Positions 18,204-27,408 of a stretch of 64,000 nt of DNA are shown here, in pieces. Position 1 is the stretch's first letter. Each line of letters opens with the position of its first letter. Under the pieces are notes generated by a model. The model saw nothing but the letters and a program-made list of their open reading frames with translations. It was not told the origin of the DNA and searched no databases. Origin of the DNA: RBG-13-66-14 sp964436465 (GTDB taxonomy: Bacteria; RBG-13-66-14); assembly GCA_964436465.1 (NCBI GenBank), contig CAYTCV010000003.1, forward strand, positions 1-64,000. Reading direction: 5' to 3'. The translations under genes and the position numbers were made by a program.

Positions 18204-18652
18204 GTCCCTCGCGTCGAATCAAATACGTCGGTCAGAAGCCTCCAGCCGCCGTAGCGGTACACGGCCTCCCGGGTCTCCTCCTCGACGTCGCCGTTGGCAA
18301 AGTAGAAATGCAGCCGCATCTCGTAAATATCCTTGCCGGTTTGCTCCGCCTCGATGAGCTGCACCGAGAGCGGCAGGTCCCCGGCGTCCTGGGCGGCACG
18401 GACCTTATCGTAGCTCATCTCCGCGGCGGCCTCCGCCCTCGCCGCGGCGACCTCGTCCTCGGAGAGCGAGTTCCAGGCCGGCGTCCAGTGCAGTTCCAGC
18501 ATCAGCTCCGCGTCGGCGTCGTTGAGGGCCCGGGCCAGCGACTCGACGAGCTGCTCCGGGGACTGGGGGTCGATAACGACCGGCTCCGGCTCCGGCGCCG
18601 TCGCCGAGGTGACGGCGTCGACTAGCAGTAAGCAGGTCCAGAGGAAGCTCAT
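18200..18652 (-). CDS. Small exported protein of unknown function
   Basis: The 150-residue product begins with a signal peptide (MSFLWTCLLLVDAVTSATA); the start at 18652 is supported by GGGAGG 6 nt upstream. The mature part, with SPEQLVESLARALNDADAEL, ELHWTP and a later REAVYRYGGWRLLTD strand, looks like an NTF2/SnoaL-type cone fold, which I infer only from pattern. It lies between a glycosyltransferase (14 bp upstream) and lptC (4-bp overlap), so it is probably periplasmic and linked to envelope assembly. Much longer open frames here are read-through in the alternative frame of the glycosyltransferase. Confidence 0.7.
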   Translation of the reverse strand: MSFLWTCLLLVDAVTSATAPEPEPVVIDPQSPEQLVESLARALNDADAELMLELHWTPAWNSLSEDEVAAARAEAAAEMSYDKVRAAQDAGDLPLSVQLIEAEQTGKDIYEMRLHFYFANGDVEEETREAVYRYGGWRLLTDVFDSTRGT

Positions 18653-18666
18653 CCAAACCTCCCGCG

Positions 18667-19941
18667 TCAAAGGCCCTCGAAGAGCGCGGCCGTTTCCGCA
18701 GCCAGCCTCGACCGCTCGTACGCTTTCACCCGCCCCCGGTCGGGCGGTGCGGACGGGTCGTCGAGGAGCAGGCGGAGCGCCCCGGCGATTTCCTCCACGT
18801 CGTCGGGGTCGGCCGTGGGCCCCGCGCCCAGGGAACGTACCAGGTCGGCGGCGTCGCCGGGCGGACAGCAGGCCAGAATCGGCCGCCCCAGGCGGAGGTA
18901 CTCGAAGAGCTTCCCCGTAAGTACGGTCCGCGCTCCGGGCTGGTTCCCCACGACCAGAAGGAGCAGGCGGCAGCGGGCCAATTCTTCCAGGGTCCGCCGG
19001 TGGGGCAGATTCCCCCGGCGGGTGATGAGCTCGGGCCTGCGCCGCGCGAAACGACCCAGGGCGTCCTCGGCCTCCAGTCCCGACGTGCCGATTTCGAGGA
19101 AGCGCAGACCGACCTCCGGCCGTTCGTCGGCGACGGTCTCCAGAGCGGCGATGAAGGCGTCGGGCCGCCGCGCCCCGTAGAAGGTCCCCGCGTGACCGAT
19201 TGCCGCCCCCGGATGCGCTGGGAGGCCGTCCAGACCGGCGAAGTCCGCCTCGTCGTAGCCGTTGGTGATGACCTTGATTTTGCGGGCGGATTCCGGATAG
19301 AACCGGCGGTAGAGCTCCGCCATCCGCGGCGTGGCGCAGACCAGGGCGTCCGCCGCCTCCACGACGGCCCGCTCCAACCGGCATTGCAGTAGCCGATGGA
19401 AGGGCGTCGCGGGGTCGAAGAAGGGGCCGAGGGTCCAGGAGTCGCGTAAATCGGCGACCCATTTCAATCCCAGCTCCCGCTTGAGCGCCAGGCCCACCCG
19501 GTGGCCGCTCACCGGGGGTGAGGTGGTCCATACGGTTGAGTAGCGCCCCTGCCGGGCCAGCTTCAGCCCCAGGGACCGGGCGGCGCGCGACCAGCCCGCC
19601 TGCGGGTCGGGCAGGTCCCCCAGGCGGGCCAGGAGTGTGCGCAGCCTCCCCCGCCACGAGGAACCGGAGGAGTCCTGCGGACCGGCGGAACCGCCGCCGA
19701 CGCGCAGCAACCGGGCCGCGCTGGGGTAGCGCCGCGCGGGCGCCCGGTGGACCGGGCAGTCCACCTCCCCCAGGGCCGCCTCGTCCCGCAGGTGGTATCG
19801 GGGGTCGTCCGCGGCGAGCACCTCGGGCTCCCACCCCGCGGCGGGGAGATACTTCGCCAGCTTCAGGGCGCGCAGCATCCCCCCGCCGCCCAGCGGCGGG
19901 AAGAAGTAGCTGACCAGCAGCACCCGACGTTCAGCGAGCAC
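18667..19941 (-). CDS. Glycosyltransferase, GT4-like
   Basis: The 424-residue product has a two-Rossmann GT-B layout. The N-terminal strand VLLVSYFFPPLGGGGM is the acceptor-side glycine loop seen in WcaI-like GT4 enzymes. The C-terminal domain has GHAGTFYGARRPD and the donor-site region GKLFEYLRLGRPILACCPPGD, where Glu of FEYL takes the usual nucleotide-sugar position. It starts with GTG at 19941, overlapping the previous gene by 11 bp. Its N terminus resembles that of the neighbouring enzyme at 19931-21211, so the two look like tandem paralogues. Sugar and acceptor are unknown; LPS or surface glycan synthesis is inferred from lptC. Confidence 0.82.
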   Translation of the reverse strand: MLAERRVLLVSYFFPPLGGGGMLRALKLAKYLPAAGWEPEVLAADDPRYHLRDEAALGEVDCPVHRAPARRYPSAARLLRVGGGSAGPQDSSGSSWRGRLRTLLARLGDLPDPQAGWSRAARSLGLKLARQGRYSTVWTTSPPVSGHRVGLALKRELGLKWVADLRDSWTLGPFFDPATPFHRLLQCRLERAVVEAADALVCATPRMAELYRRFYPESARKIKVITNGYDEADFAGLDGLPAHPGAAIGHAGTFYGARRPDAFIAALETVADERPEVGLRFLEIGTSGLEAEDALGRFARRRPELITRRGNLPHRRTLEELARCRLLLLVVGNQPGARTVLTGKLFEYLRLGRPILACCPPGDAADLVRSLGAGPTADPDDVEEIAGALRLLLDDPSAPPDRGRVKAYERSRLAAETAALFEGL

Positions 19942-21211
19942 GGCGGCCGTCCCAATGGTCGAGGATTTTGGCGAGCTGCTCCGCCCGGGCCGGAGCGGCG
20001 AAGAAGCGCCTCGCCGCCTCGGGAACGGGACGGCTCAACGGGCCGGTTCCCTCCAGAGCGTCTTTGAGCGAACGGTACACGCCCCCGTCATCATCGTCGT
20101 CGTGGGCCGCGCCCAGGTTGAAGCGTTCCAGCGTTCGGCGGGCGGCCCGGTTGGCCGAAACCAACAGGATGGGCCGTCCGGCGCCGATGTAGTCCGAGGT
20201 GCGCCCCGGCAGCCCGTGGGGGTTGTCCCGGGCGGCGGTGAGGAGGAGGACGTCCGCCAGGCGTTGCTGACGGTAACTCTCCCGGTAGGTGACCTGGCCC
20301 GGCGCCTCGGCGAATGCGCCGGCGCCGTTCTCCCGGGCCACGTCCAGGAACGGCCGGCCGACGCTGGTCCCCACGTGGCGCAGAACGATTCTTCGGGCGG
20401 GATTCTCCCCGGCCAGCCGGGCCAGGGCGCGGCAGACCGCCGGCAGGCCCTCGTCGTCCCGATGGGTGCCGACCATGGAGACCAGGAACCGGGCCGGGTC
20501 GCGCTCGACGGGGCCGAGCTCGGCGTCCGGCTCCGGGTCGTACGCGAGCGGCGCCCAGGCGATTTTCCGGGTCGCGGCGGGGTAGCGCTCTCGCAGGTCG
20601 TCCGTCTCGACCGGGGAAGCGCACAGAAGCGCACGCGCGCGCTCCACCGCCCGGGCCTCCCCGCGCAGGGCCGCGGGCCGGGCCAGCGGACCCGTGGTCT
20701 TCGCCACCCAGCCGTCCACCCACCGGTCGGCCAGGTAGGCGACCCAGGGGATATTCAGGCTCCGGGCCAGCCGGTCGGCCGGCCGCAGGTGGCTGAAGGG
20801 GGGCGCGATGACCAGGAGCGCGTCGTACCGCCCGCCGCGCCCCAGCCGCCGGCCCGCCGCGTAAAAGAAGGGGACGGAGAGGACCTTGGGGTCGGGCTTC
20901 AACAGGACGTGCTGGAGGCGGGACAGGAGACCGCCGTGGCGGAATCCGCCGGAACCGAATCCCGCCCGGCGCGCGCCCGCCAGCCATAAAAGCCGCGCCG
21001 GGTCCAGCGAGCCCGTCCGATGCACCTCGGCGAACCGGGAGAAGTCGCGCTCCAGCTCGCGGTCGTAGGCGTAGTAGAGAATCGGCTTTACGGTGAGCAC
21101 CTCGGGCCGCCAGCCGAAATCCGCCATGTACTTGACGTAGGGCAGCGGTTCTTTCACGCCGCCCATCCCCAGCGGCGGGTAGTAGTAGGCGATGACCAGA
21201 AGCCGCCTCAT
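19931..21211 (-). CDS. Glycosyltransferase, GT4-like
   Basis: This 426-residue protein begins LLVIAYYYPPLGMGGV, the same N-terminal signature as the following gene, and has the C-terminal GT-B elements LVSMVGTHRDDEGLPAVC and GRTSDYIGAGRPILLVS, where Asp replaces the more usual Glu before the YIGAGRP loop. It overlaps both neighbours (4 bp with the upstream GT gene, 11 bp with the downstream one). The reaction is transfer of an activated sugar to a growing glycan or lipid; the specificity cannot be read. GC content is especially high here, which creates many spurious antisense frames. Confidence 0.82.
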   Translation of the reverse strand: MRRLLVIAYYYPPLGMGGVKEPLPYVKYMADFGWRPEVLTVKPILYYAYDRELERDFSRFAEVHRTGSLDPARLLWLAGARRAGFGSGGFRHGGLLSRLQHVLLKPDPKVLSVPFFYAAGRRLGRGGRYDALLVIAPPFSHLRPADRLARSLNIPWVAYLADRWVDGWVAKTTGPLARPAALRGEARAVERARALLCASPVETDDLRERYPAATRKIAWAPLAYDPEPDAELGPVERDPARFLVSMVGTHRDDEGLPAVCRALARLAGENPARRIVLRHVGTSVGRPFLDVARENGAGAFAEAPGQVTYRESYRQQRLADVLLLTAARDNPHGLPGRTSDYIGAGRPILLVSANRAARRTLERFNLGAAHDDDDDGGVYRSLKDALEGTGPLSRPVPEAARRFFAAPARAEQLAKILDHWDGRRAR

Positions 21212-22305
21212 ACCGGCCCCCGGGCCCAGGTCTCGCCGACGAAGGACTCACCCCCGACCAGGGCCGCGAGCCGCCGTTCGACCAGGGCCAGGTTGTCCTC
21301 CAGCCGCCCGACGCGGCGGAAGGCCTCGCGGTTCACCCGCCGGTCCCCATCCAATCCCTCCGACTCGCCCAGACGTGCGACCAGCCGCTCGGCGAGGGCG
21401 GAAGCGTCCCCCACTCCGAAGAGGTCCGCCCGCGCCCCGGCCTCGACGATTTCCCGGTCGGCGGGGATGTCGGTAACCACGGGGTAGGCGCCGCAGGCCA
21501 GCGCCTCCAGGAGCGAGATGGACATCCCGTCCACCTCGGAGCAGGAGACGTAGAGCGATGAGTGTTGCAGATACCCCGCCGTGGCCTTCGGGTCGAGCCT
21601 CCCGACGAACTCGCAGTTATCGCGGACGCCGAGCTTTTCCGCCAGTTTTTCCAGGGACCCGCGCCGCGGCCCGTCGTTGGCTACGACGACGCGCGCGTCG
21701 GGGACGCGCTCGACGACCGATGGCAGGGCCTGAATCAGGGTCTCCACGTGGAGGATGTTCTTGTGCTCGCGGTTGGTGAAGGCGAGGCGTGGCTCGCGAA
21801 TCCCGTCCCCGCCCGGATGGAAAAGGTCCGGGTCCACGCCCACGTAGGTCGCCGCCGTCCGGCGCTCATCGGCCCCCAACCTTCGGGCGTGGTCGAGAAG
21901 GTGCCGGCCGCAGACCAGCGTCAGGTCGGCCCGCCGCAGAATCAGGCCCACGCGCCACCGGTCGTAGGGATGGCGGTCCACGGCGTAGGGGATGTCCGGG
22001 CTCCAGGCGACCACGGCCAGCGGGTGCCGGTCCACCAGGGCGGCCAGGAAGCCGTGGCTCGGGAGGTACTGGCCCAGCACGACGTCGGGGTCGATTTCCC
22101 GAATCAGGCGGCGGGCCCGGCCCACCGAGCGGAAGACCTTCCACTGGCTGACGCCCCCGGTTCCGGTGAGGTCGTGCTGATTCGCGCAGAGCTTCGCGCC
22201 ACGTTCCAGACTCACCAGGTGCAGCTCGTGGCCACGCCCGGTGAAGAAGTCCACCCAGCGGGGGGTGTGCACGTTGGCGGCGCTGGAGAAGAGGGCTATG
22301 CGCAT
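21208..22305 (-). CDS. Glycosyltransferase family 4 protein
   Basis: The 365-residue product is a clear GT4 enzyme: N-terminal IALFSSAANVHTPRWV, the central GVDPDLFHPG motif, VGRLDPKATAGYLQHSSLYV and the donor-binding EVDGMSISLLEALACGAYPVV (E-x7-E pattern) followed by VVTDIPADREIV. Such enzymes build lipid-linked or surface polysaccharides at the inner face of the membrane. It is the first gene of a five-gene operon ending in lptC, and an extended -10 element lies 25 bp upstream. The stop overlaps the next start (ATGA). Confidence 0.88.
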   Translation of the reverse strand: MRIALFSSAANVHTPRWVDFFTGRGHELHLVSLERGAKLCANQHDLTGTGGVSQWKVFRSVGRARRLIREIDPDVVLGQYLPSHGFLAALVDRHPLAVVAWSPDIPYAVDRHPYDRWRVGLILRRADLTLVCGRHLLDHARRLGADERRTAATYVGVDPDLFHPGGDGIREPRLAFTNREHKNILHVETLIQALPSVVERVPDARVVVANDGPRRGSLEKLAEKLGVRDNCEFVGRLDPKATAGYLQHSSLYVSCSEVDGMSISLLEALACGAYPVVTDIPADREIVEAGARADLFGVGDASALAERLVARLGESEGLDGDRRVNREAFRRVGRLEDNLALVERRLAALVGGESFVGETWARGPV

Positions 22306-22329
22306 GGGCCTCGTCCGTTTCAGACGTGG

Positions 22330-22338
22330 ATTTTAGCA
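22330..22338 (-). promoter_or_regulatory. Extended -10 promoter element before the glycosyltransferase operon
   Basis: The minus strand reads TGCTAAAAT, a TGn-extended -10 with a 5/6 hexamer, 25 bp upstream of the first ATG. No convincing -35 is present. Confidence 0.4.
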
Positions 22339-22416
22339 CGGATTGCGTCCGGCGTGATTCGACCGGGGCCGCCCCGCGGGACGACCCGACAAATCACTCC
22401 CCCCGGCGCGATGAAG

Positions 22417-22442
22417 AAAGGGGCGGGTATCGCCCGCCCCTT
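22417..22442 (-). terminator. Intrinsic terminator after the DUF3352-like gene
   Basis: Perfect 8-bp arms GGGGCGGG and CCCGCCCC enclose a 5-base loop; on the minus strand TTTCTTC follows. It lies just past the stop at 22450. Confidence 0.75.
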
Positions 22443-22449
22443 CAATCCG

Positions 22450-24150
22450 CTACGCCTCTCGCTTTTTCCGTGTCACCAGGACCACGACCAGGATGACGAC
22501 AATCGCGGCGCCCAGTCCGATTACGAGCCACAGCCACCAGGGCAGGCCCCGGGCAATTTCGCTCCGGGTCACCTCGCCGTCCGGCGAATAGGCGCGCGTG
22601 GAGACCAGCAGGACCGCCTCGGCGACGCCCCCGTCGAGGGTGACGCCCCCCGAGACCAGGGCGTAGTGGTCGGCCAGAATCTGCACCGCCTCGGGCAGTT
22701 CCAGCCCCGGCGTCATGGCCAGGAGCTTGACCAGCTTGTCCGCACTGGCGAAGCCGAGCAGCCTGTACCCGGGCAACTGGCCCTCGATGAGCTTGTAGTC
22801 CTCGTTGGAGTAAATGCCCTCGGCCCGGCCCAGGTCCACGTCCCGGACCCGGGACACCAATCCCGAGTCGGTGGTCAGGATGAAGTAGCCGTCGTAGAAG
22901 GCCAGCGCCGGCTTCACCGGCATCATAACCGGTCCGCTCACGGTCAGCTCGTCCAGCTCCACGTCGCCGTCGGTGCGGTGCTCCAGCGTTGCGCCGCCCA
23001 ACTCGCCCGCGAGAGCCCCTGCCAGGAGCGGCCGGAGCTTGGAGTCGTAGATGAGCTTGAAGAGCGCCGGGTCGTCCAGCGTGAGCCCCAGCGTAAAGCC
23101 GGGTATCGACCCGGTGTCGGTGAGGAAGAGGAAGAAGCCCCCGCCGATGCTCTGGATGAGGCTCTTCAGATTCTCCTCACCCACGGCCGCGATGAACTGC
23201 GCCGACTCCGGGAACTGGGAGAGGAGCCCAAGGAGCATACCGGATATCCCCTCTTTTTCCTCCAGGGGAATCAGGCCCTTGTCCCCGCCGAGGAAGGCGA
23301 GGCTGTCCCGGGGCACGGGCAGCTTGGTCTCCGGCTCGTCCGACTTGGTGAATTCGCCGCAGGCCAGCGCGGAGAACGTCACTCCCTCGGGCTGGATTCT
23401 GAGCCCCAAACCGGCGCTCTGGACCTTCGTCAGCATGTCCTTGACCGTAGCGGGAACCTCGGGGGCCTGGGTCAGGGCCAGGGCCAGGAAACCGCGGATG
23501 GAGCTCATGTCTACGATGACGGAGACGGTATCGTTCTGGAAGCGCTCCGCCAGCGGGCCAACGCTCTCGGAGGCGAAGAACCGCTTCTCGGGGTCGCCCA
23601 GGGCGTCCAGGCAGCTCTTCACGAGGGACAGGGACTCGCCCGCGATGAAGAGGCCGCCGGTTTCGGTGCTGTAAACGCCGTTGACGACCCTGATTTCGGC
23701 CTCCGCGTAGTTCTCTACGGGCTCCGGCTTTTCCACGCCCAGGGTTTTATAGAAGAAATCGGAGAAGGTTTCGGGGTCCTGGAGGGAGATGATGACGACC
23801 GGCTGCGGCTCCGGAATACCGCCCAGGGCGATGCAGAGCGGCTTGTCCACGTCGACGCCCAGGTCCCAGAGGCCCTGGAGGGAATCCGCGGGTGGCTCTT
23901 CGGTGTCGAACACCTCTTTGACGAGCTCCCCGATTCTCCCCACGACCTCGTCCGCCAGGTTCGGGGCTACCCCGCGCAGCTCGTTAACCAGGCTTTCGGC
24001 GCCGTCCCACAGGCCGGCGACGGATGGAACGTAGACTACCTGGAAGACACCCGTCGGGACGGCCTCGGTGGGGTCACCGCCCTCGGTGGCGCAACCGGCG
24101 AGCCCGAGGAACAGGCAGGCGGTCAGCAGGGGGATGAATAAACGACGCAT
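22450..24150 (-). CDS. DUF3352-like lipoprotein with C-terminal membrane helix
   Basis: The 566-residue product has a lipoprotein signal peptide (lipobox LAGC) and a C-terminal helix (LWLVIGLGAAIVVILVVVLV) followed by RKKREA. The body alternates acidic helices and strands with phrases such as PVVIISLQDPETFSDFFYK and RFFASESVGPLAERF, as in DUF3352-type proteins, whose function is unknown. The ATG at 24150 has AAGGA 8 nt upstream and is preferred to the in-frame TTG six bases earlier. A lipid anchor at one end and a helix at the other would tether both ends of the chain, possibly in different membranes; that is inference. Confidence 0.7.
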   Translation of the reverse strand: MRRLFIPLLTACLFLGLAGCATEGGDPTEAVPTGVFQVVYVPSVAGLWDGAESLVNELRGVAPNLADEVVGRIGELVKEVFDTEEPPADSLQGLWDLGVDVDKPLCIALGGIPEPQPVVIISLQDPETFSDFFYKTLGVEKPEPVENYAEAEIRVVNGVYSTETGGLFIAGESLSLVKSCLDALGDPEKRFFASESVGPLAERFQNDTVSVIVDMSSIRGFLALALTQAPEVPATVKDMLTKVQSAGLGLRIQPEGVTFSALACGEFTKSDEPETKLPVPRDSLAFLGGDKGLIPLEEKEGISGMLLGLLSQFPESAQFIAAVGEENLKSLIQSIGGGFFLFLTDTGSIPGFTLGLTLDDPALFKLIYDSKLRPLLAGALAGELGGATLEHRTDGDVELDELTVSGPVMMPVKPALAFYDGYFILTTDSGLVSRVRDVDLGRAEGIYSNEDYKLIEGQLPGYRLLGFASADKLVKLLAMTPGLELPEAVQILADHYALVSGGVTLDGGVAEAVLLVSTRAYSPDGEVTRSEIARGLPWWLWLVIGLGAAIVVILVVVLVTRKKREA

Positions 24151-24174
24151 TTTCAATCCTTCGGTTGGGGTTCG

Positions 24175-24450
24175 TTAAAAGGAGAGGAGGTCGTCCCGGC
24201 CGCCCTTCCGCTCGAGGACGGTGTAGAGGGATTCGGCCTCGCCCTTCCGCACGTTTTCGGAAATGTTTTCTATGCGCACCACCAGCCAGAGCGAGCCGAG
24301 CCGGATTTCCAGCTCGTCCCCCACGGCGACCTGCTTGCCCGCGTCGGCGGCCCGGCCGTTCACCTTTATTCGGCCGGCGTCGGCGACCTGCTTGGCCACG
24401 GGGCGGCGCTTTATAATCCGCGAAACCTTTAGAAATTTATCCAGGCGCAT
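24175..24450 (-). CDS. rqcP: RqcP-type S4-domain RNA-binding protein
   Basis: The 91-residue protein is almost entirely an S4 domain: MRLDKFLKVSRIIKRRPVAK followed by RIKVNGR, GKQVAVGDELEI. This matches YabO/RqcP, which binds obstructed 50S subunits with RqcH and supports C-terminal Ala tailing of stalled nascent chains in bacteria. The Hsp15/HslR family has the same fold, but the LDKFLKVSRIIKRR signature and small size favour RqcP. No rqcH gene is in the window. It follows the MBL gene by 6 bp. Confidence 0.8.
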   Translation of the reverse strand: MRLDKFLKVSRIIKRRPVAKQVADAGRIKVNGRAADAGKQVAVGDELEIRLGSLWLVVRIENISENVRKGEAESLYTVLERKGGRDDLLSF

Positions 24451-24456
24451 GGCAAC

Positions 24457-25329
24457 CTACGGGTTGATGTACCGGACGCCGAGGTAAACGCGCAGCAGGT
24501 TCAGCTCGTGCATGCGGGCCACCCAGTCCGGCGCCCCGGCGTCGGCGTGGTAATCGGAGAGCGGCGCGGCCTCGAGCCAGGCGCGCGGCGGCTCGTCTTC
24601 CACTTCCAGGGGTATGTCCCGCGGCAGCCCCGCCGTCCGGTCCAGCACCCGGCGGAGATAGCCCAGGGAATACTCGAGGGCCTGCCCGGCGTATTCCCCC
24701 GTGAGAGGAACGCCGTGCCCCGGAATGATAATCTCCGGCGAGAGCGACCGGGCGCGCTCCAGGGCGCCGACCAGACGCCAGGGGTCCCCCCAGTAGAAGT
24801 AGGGGATGGCCGGGTCTTCGGGCCGGTCACCGGCCAGAAGGTTATCCCCGGTTACGAGAGTCCTGTGCGCCGGGTCCCAGACCATCACCAGGTCGGGGCT
24901 GTGCCCCGGCGCGTGGAGGAGCTCGACGGTCCCGGCCCCCAGGCGCAGGTCCAGCCGGCGGTCCACCAGGATGCGCGGCCGTACGAGACGCTCGAAGGTG
25001 ATGTGCGCCGGGCCGCGGGAGACCATGTTCCGCTCCAGGGCGAGGGTCTCGAAGTGGCGCCGGTGGGAGATTAACGGCATCCCGTCGTCCAGGAGGCCGG
25101 CATTGCCCCCGCAGTGGTCCGAGTGCCAGTGGGTGTTGACCAGGGCGACCGGATGGAGGCCGCCGTCGAGGAGGCGGCGGCGGATTTGACCGGCCTGCGC
25201 CACGGTGGCCGTCGAGTCCACCACCACGGCCTCGCCCCCGTCGACGAGCGCCGCGACGTTGACCTTGAGCGGGCTGCCGGTGAAGACCAGCAGGCCCGGA
25301 TGCGGTTTTTGGACGCTAAGCTCTGCCAC
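24457..25329 (-). CDS. MBL-fold metallo-hydrolase
   Basis: The 290-residue product shows the metallo-beta-lactamase fold metal motifs: THWHSDHCGG (HxHxDH), the later His in APGHSPD, the bridging Asp in LVTGDNLLAGD and the last His in IIPGHG. The family hydrolyses diverse thioesters, phosphoesters or lactams; this one resembles the glyoxalase II/SoxH-like group by its overall order, but the substrate is not readable. The start is GTG at 25329. It lies between a GH57 gene 58 bp upstream and rqcP 6 bp downstream, and is probably co-transcribed with rqcP. Confidence 0.8.
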   Translation of the reverse strand: MAELSVQKPHPGLLVFTGSPLKVNVAALVDGGEAVVVDSTATVAQAGQIRRRLLDGGLHPVALVNTHWHSDHCGGNAGLLDDGMPLISHRRHFETLALERNMVSRGPAHITFERLVRPRILVDRRLDLRLGAGTVELLHAPGHSPDLVMVWDPAHRTLVTGDNLLAGDRPEDPAIPYFYWGDPWRLVGALERARSLSPEIIIPGHGVPLTGEYAGQALEYSLGYLRRVLDRTAGLPRDIPLEVEDEPPRAWLEAAPLSDYHADAGAPDWVARMHELNLLRVYLGVRYINP

Positions 25330-25387
25330 GTCCGTCCGAGGGTGCGGAATGAAATCAGGTTCAGTGTATCCCGCCGGCGGACCGCGG

Positions 25388-27328
25388 TCAAGTGACGCGC
25401 ACCACCGACCGACGGCCGCCCAGCATGAGCTCGATTTCCCCCGCGGGGGGATAGCCCAGCTCCGCCCGCCAGGCCGTTTTCAACCCCATCACCCCGCCTA
25501 TGGGCCTGAAATCCGGCCGGTTGCGTGAGCCGTCGGGCCAGCGCACCTCGAGGCCGCCCGGGCGCTCCAGTTGCACGAAGAGCCGCGTCCCAGCCGAAAT
25601 CTCCACGTTCCCCCGCTCGGGGGTCCAGACGAGGTAGTCCAGAATCACCGGGCGGTCGAGCTCTTCGGGAACGGGCAGTCCCGCGGTCCGGTACGCGGCG
25701 GCCAGGTGGGCGCGGAACAGGCGGTCGAACTCGCGCTCCGCCTTGGGCGCCGCCGCCTGGTCCGTCCCGTACCACCAGAACCAGTCCGACCCCTCGGCGG
25801 CGTACACGTGGAAAAACACGTCGGGCCGGGATTCGGCGGTGATTCCCGCGGCGTCCAGCACGCGGCGCAGGGCGGCTACGAGCTGCCAGGCCCGGTTCTC
25901 CTCGGGCTCGCCGAGCCAGGTGCCCAGGTCGTTCCCCGGCGCCGAGCCGAACTCGTCTATCCAGCTCGCGTGGGGCAGGTTCTCGATGACGGGCAGTCTT
26001 ACGCCCCGCTCCCGGAGCTCGGCCAGATGCGCGCCGGGGGTCGTCAGGGCGATGTCCCGCGCCTGCAGGAGCTCGTCGTAGAGGGTGAGGAGGAAGTCCC
26101 GCCCGTCGCGGGGATACGCGCCCCAGGCGTTTTCTCCGTCCAGAATCACCGTGGCGCAGCCGCCCGACCGCCCGGCGTAGCGGTGCCGCAGGCCCCATAG
26201 GAAATCCCCGGCCGCGTCCCGGGGGGCGAGGCGGCTGTAGTGGAATCCGACGGCGTCCGACAGCGGGTGGTCGCGGAAGAAGACGGGCACCCCGGCGTTC
26301 CAGGGCACGGTCAACTCGGCGGCCGTGGGCTCGCGCCCGAGGGTCAGCGCCAGAACCCCCTCGTCGGTGGCCAGCCAGCGCGCCCCGGCGTCCCTGAAAA
26401 TGTCAATGACGTTCCGACCGACCGCCCCCTCCGCGGGCCACCAGCCCGTCGGCGCGAAGCCGTAAGCCTCGCGGAGCACTTCCAGGCCCAGCTTTATTTG
26501 ACCCCTGGCGTCGACGGGGTACGAAAAGCGCGGCGGGTGGACGCTGCCGGCGCGGTCGAGAAGGGCGTCATCCGAATCCACCAGTATCGGCAGGATGGGG
26601 TGGGCGAAAGGGGTCGCGGTCAGCTCCACCTGGCCGCGCTCCGCCAGCGCCCGGTGGAGCGGGATGACGGCCGCCAGTGTGCGCCGCCATGCCCGCCCGA
26701 GCTCGGCCACGTCACCCGCGTCGAAATCCTCCCCCTTTCCGACGAGGTCGGACACACAGAGCGCTTCCCCCCAGGGCGTCACCCACTCCCCCTCGCGCAG
26801 CTCCACGGGGAACCAGGCCAGGTTGGCCCAGAAGGCGAGGTCCACCAGGTCCCGCCGGGGTATGCCCACCGCCTCCGCCGCGAGCCGGGACGGGACGCCT
26901 TTCGCCTCCCACTCATCCAGGTCGGCGAGGGATTGGCTCAGCGGCGAGTACCGCTCGTAGAGCTCGGCGTAACGGGGGTGGACGGCAATCTGAGAAGAAA
27001 AGTCGGCGTCGAAGGCGTCCCGCAGGAGCCGGAGCGTCTCGGCGGAGTCCAGGCCGTCCACGGATTTTTCGCAAAACTCCCACAGCCGGTCCGTGGCCCC
27101 CGCGAGGAAGTCGTTCAACTGCCGAATAAGGATGGGCGTAAGGTTGACCGTGCACCGCATCCCGGGGCGTTCCCAGAGCCTCGCCGCCATGCCGAAGTAA
27201 TCCCGCAGCCCGTGGAGCCTGACCCAGGGCAGGCGGTAGCTTCCGCGGAGACCTCCGGCGGCCGGGTCGCGCGAGAGCGGCTGGTGCTGGTGCCAGATTA
27301 AACATAAATTCAATTTATCGGAAGGCAT
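25388..27328 (-). CDS. GH57 family amylase/amylopullulanase-like glycoside hydrolase
   Basis: The 646-residue product starts with the GH57 motif IWHQHQP (His13, His15), then TPFAHPILP, GWWPAEGAVG with the probable catalytic Glu, and VILDGENAWGAYP with the probable acid/base Asp. The C-terminal part (about residues 540-646) is a beta-rich accessory domain. The motifs place it with amylopullulanase/alpha-amylase-like GH57 enzymes rather than with the glucanotransferase at 2629-4743. There is no signal peptide, so intracellular alpha-glucan turnover is likely. It lies 80 bp downstream of rplS. Confidence 0.85.
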   Translation of the reverse strand: MPSDKLNLCLIWHQHQPLSRDPAAGGLRGSYRLPWVRLHGLRDYFGMAARLWERPGMRCTVNLTPILIRQLNDFLAGATDRLWEFCEKSVDGLDSAETLRLLRDAFDADFSSQIAVHPRYAELYERYSPLSQSLADLDEWEAKGVPSRLAAEAVGIPRRDLVDLAFWANLAWFPVELREGEWVTPWGEALCVSDLVGKGEDFDAGDVAELGRAWRRTLAAVIPLHRALAERGQVELTATPFAHPILPILVDSDDALLDRAGSVHPPRFSYPVDARGQIKLGLEVLREAYGFAPTGWWPAEGAVGRNVIDIFRDAGARWLATDEGVLALTLGREPTAAELTVPWNAGVPVFFRDHPLSDAVGFHYSRLAPRDAAGDFLWGLRHRYAGRSGGCATVILDGENAWGAYPRDGRDFLLTLYDELLQARDIALTTPGAHLAELRERGVRLPVIENLPHASWIDEFGSAPGNDLGTWLGEPEENRAWQLVAALRRVLDAAGITAESRPDVFFHVYAAEGSDWFWWYGTDQAAAPKAEREFDRLFRAHLAAAYRTAGLPVPEELDRPVILDYLVWTPERGNVEISAGTRLFVQLERPGGLEVRWPDGSRNRPDFRPIGGVMGLKTAWRAELGYPPAGEIELMLGGRRSVVRVT

Positions 27329-27408
27329 GGGCGGCTCGTTCCGGGGAAGGTGCGAAAAGCGCGAACCGAGGTCCGCGCTAAAAAAACTTCACTCCGCGGC
27401 CGGCCGGC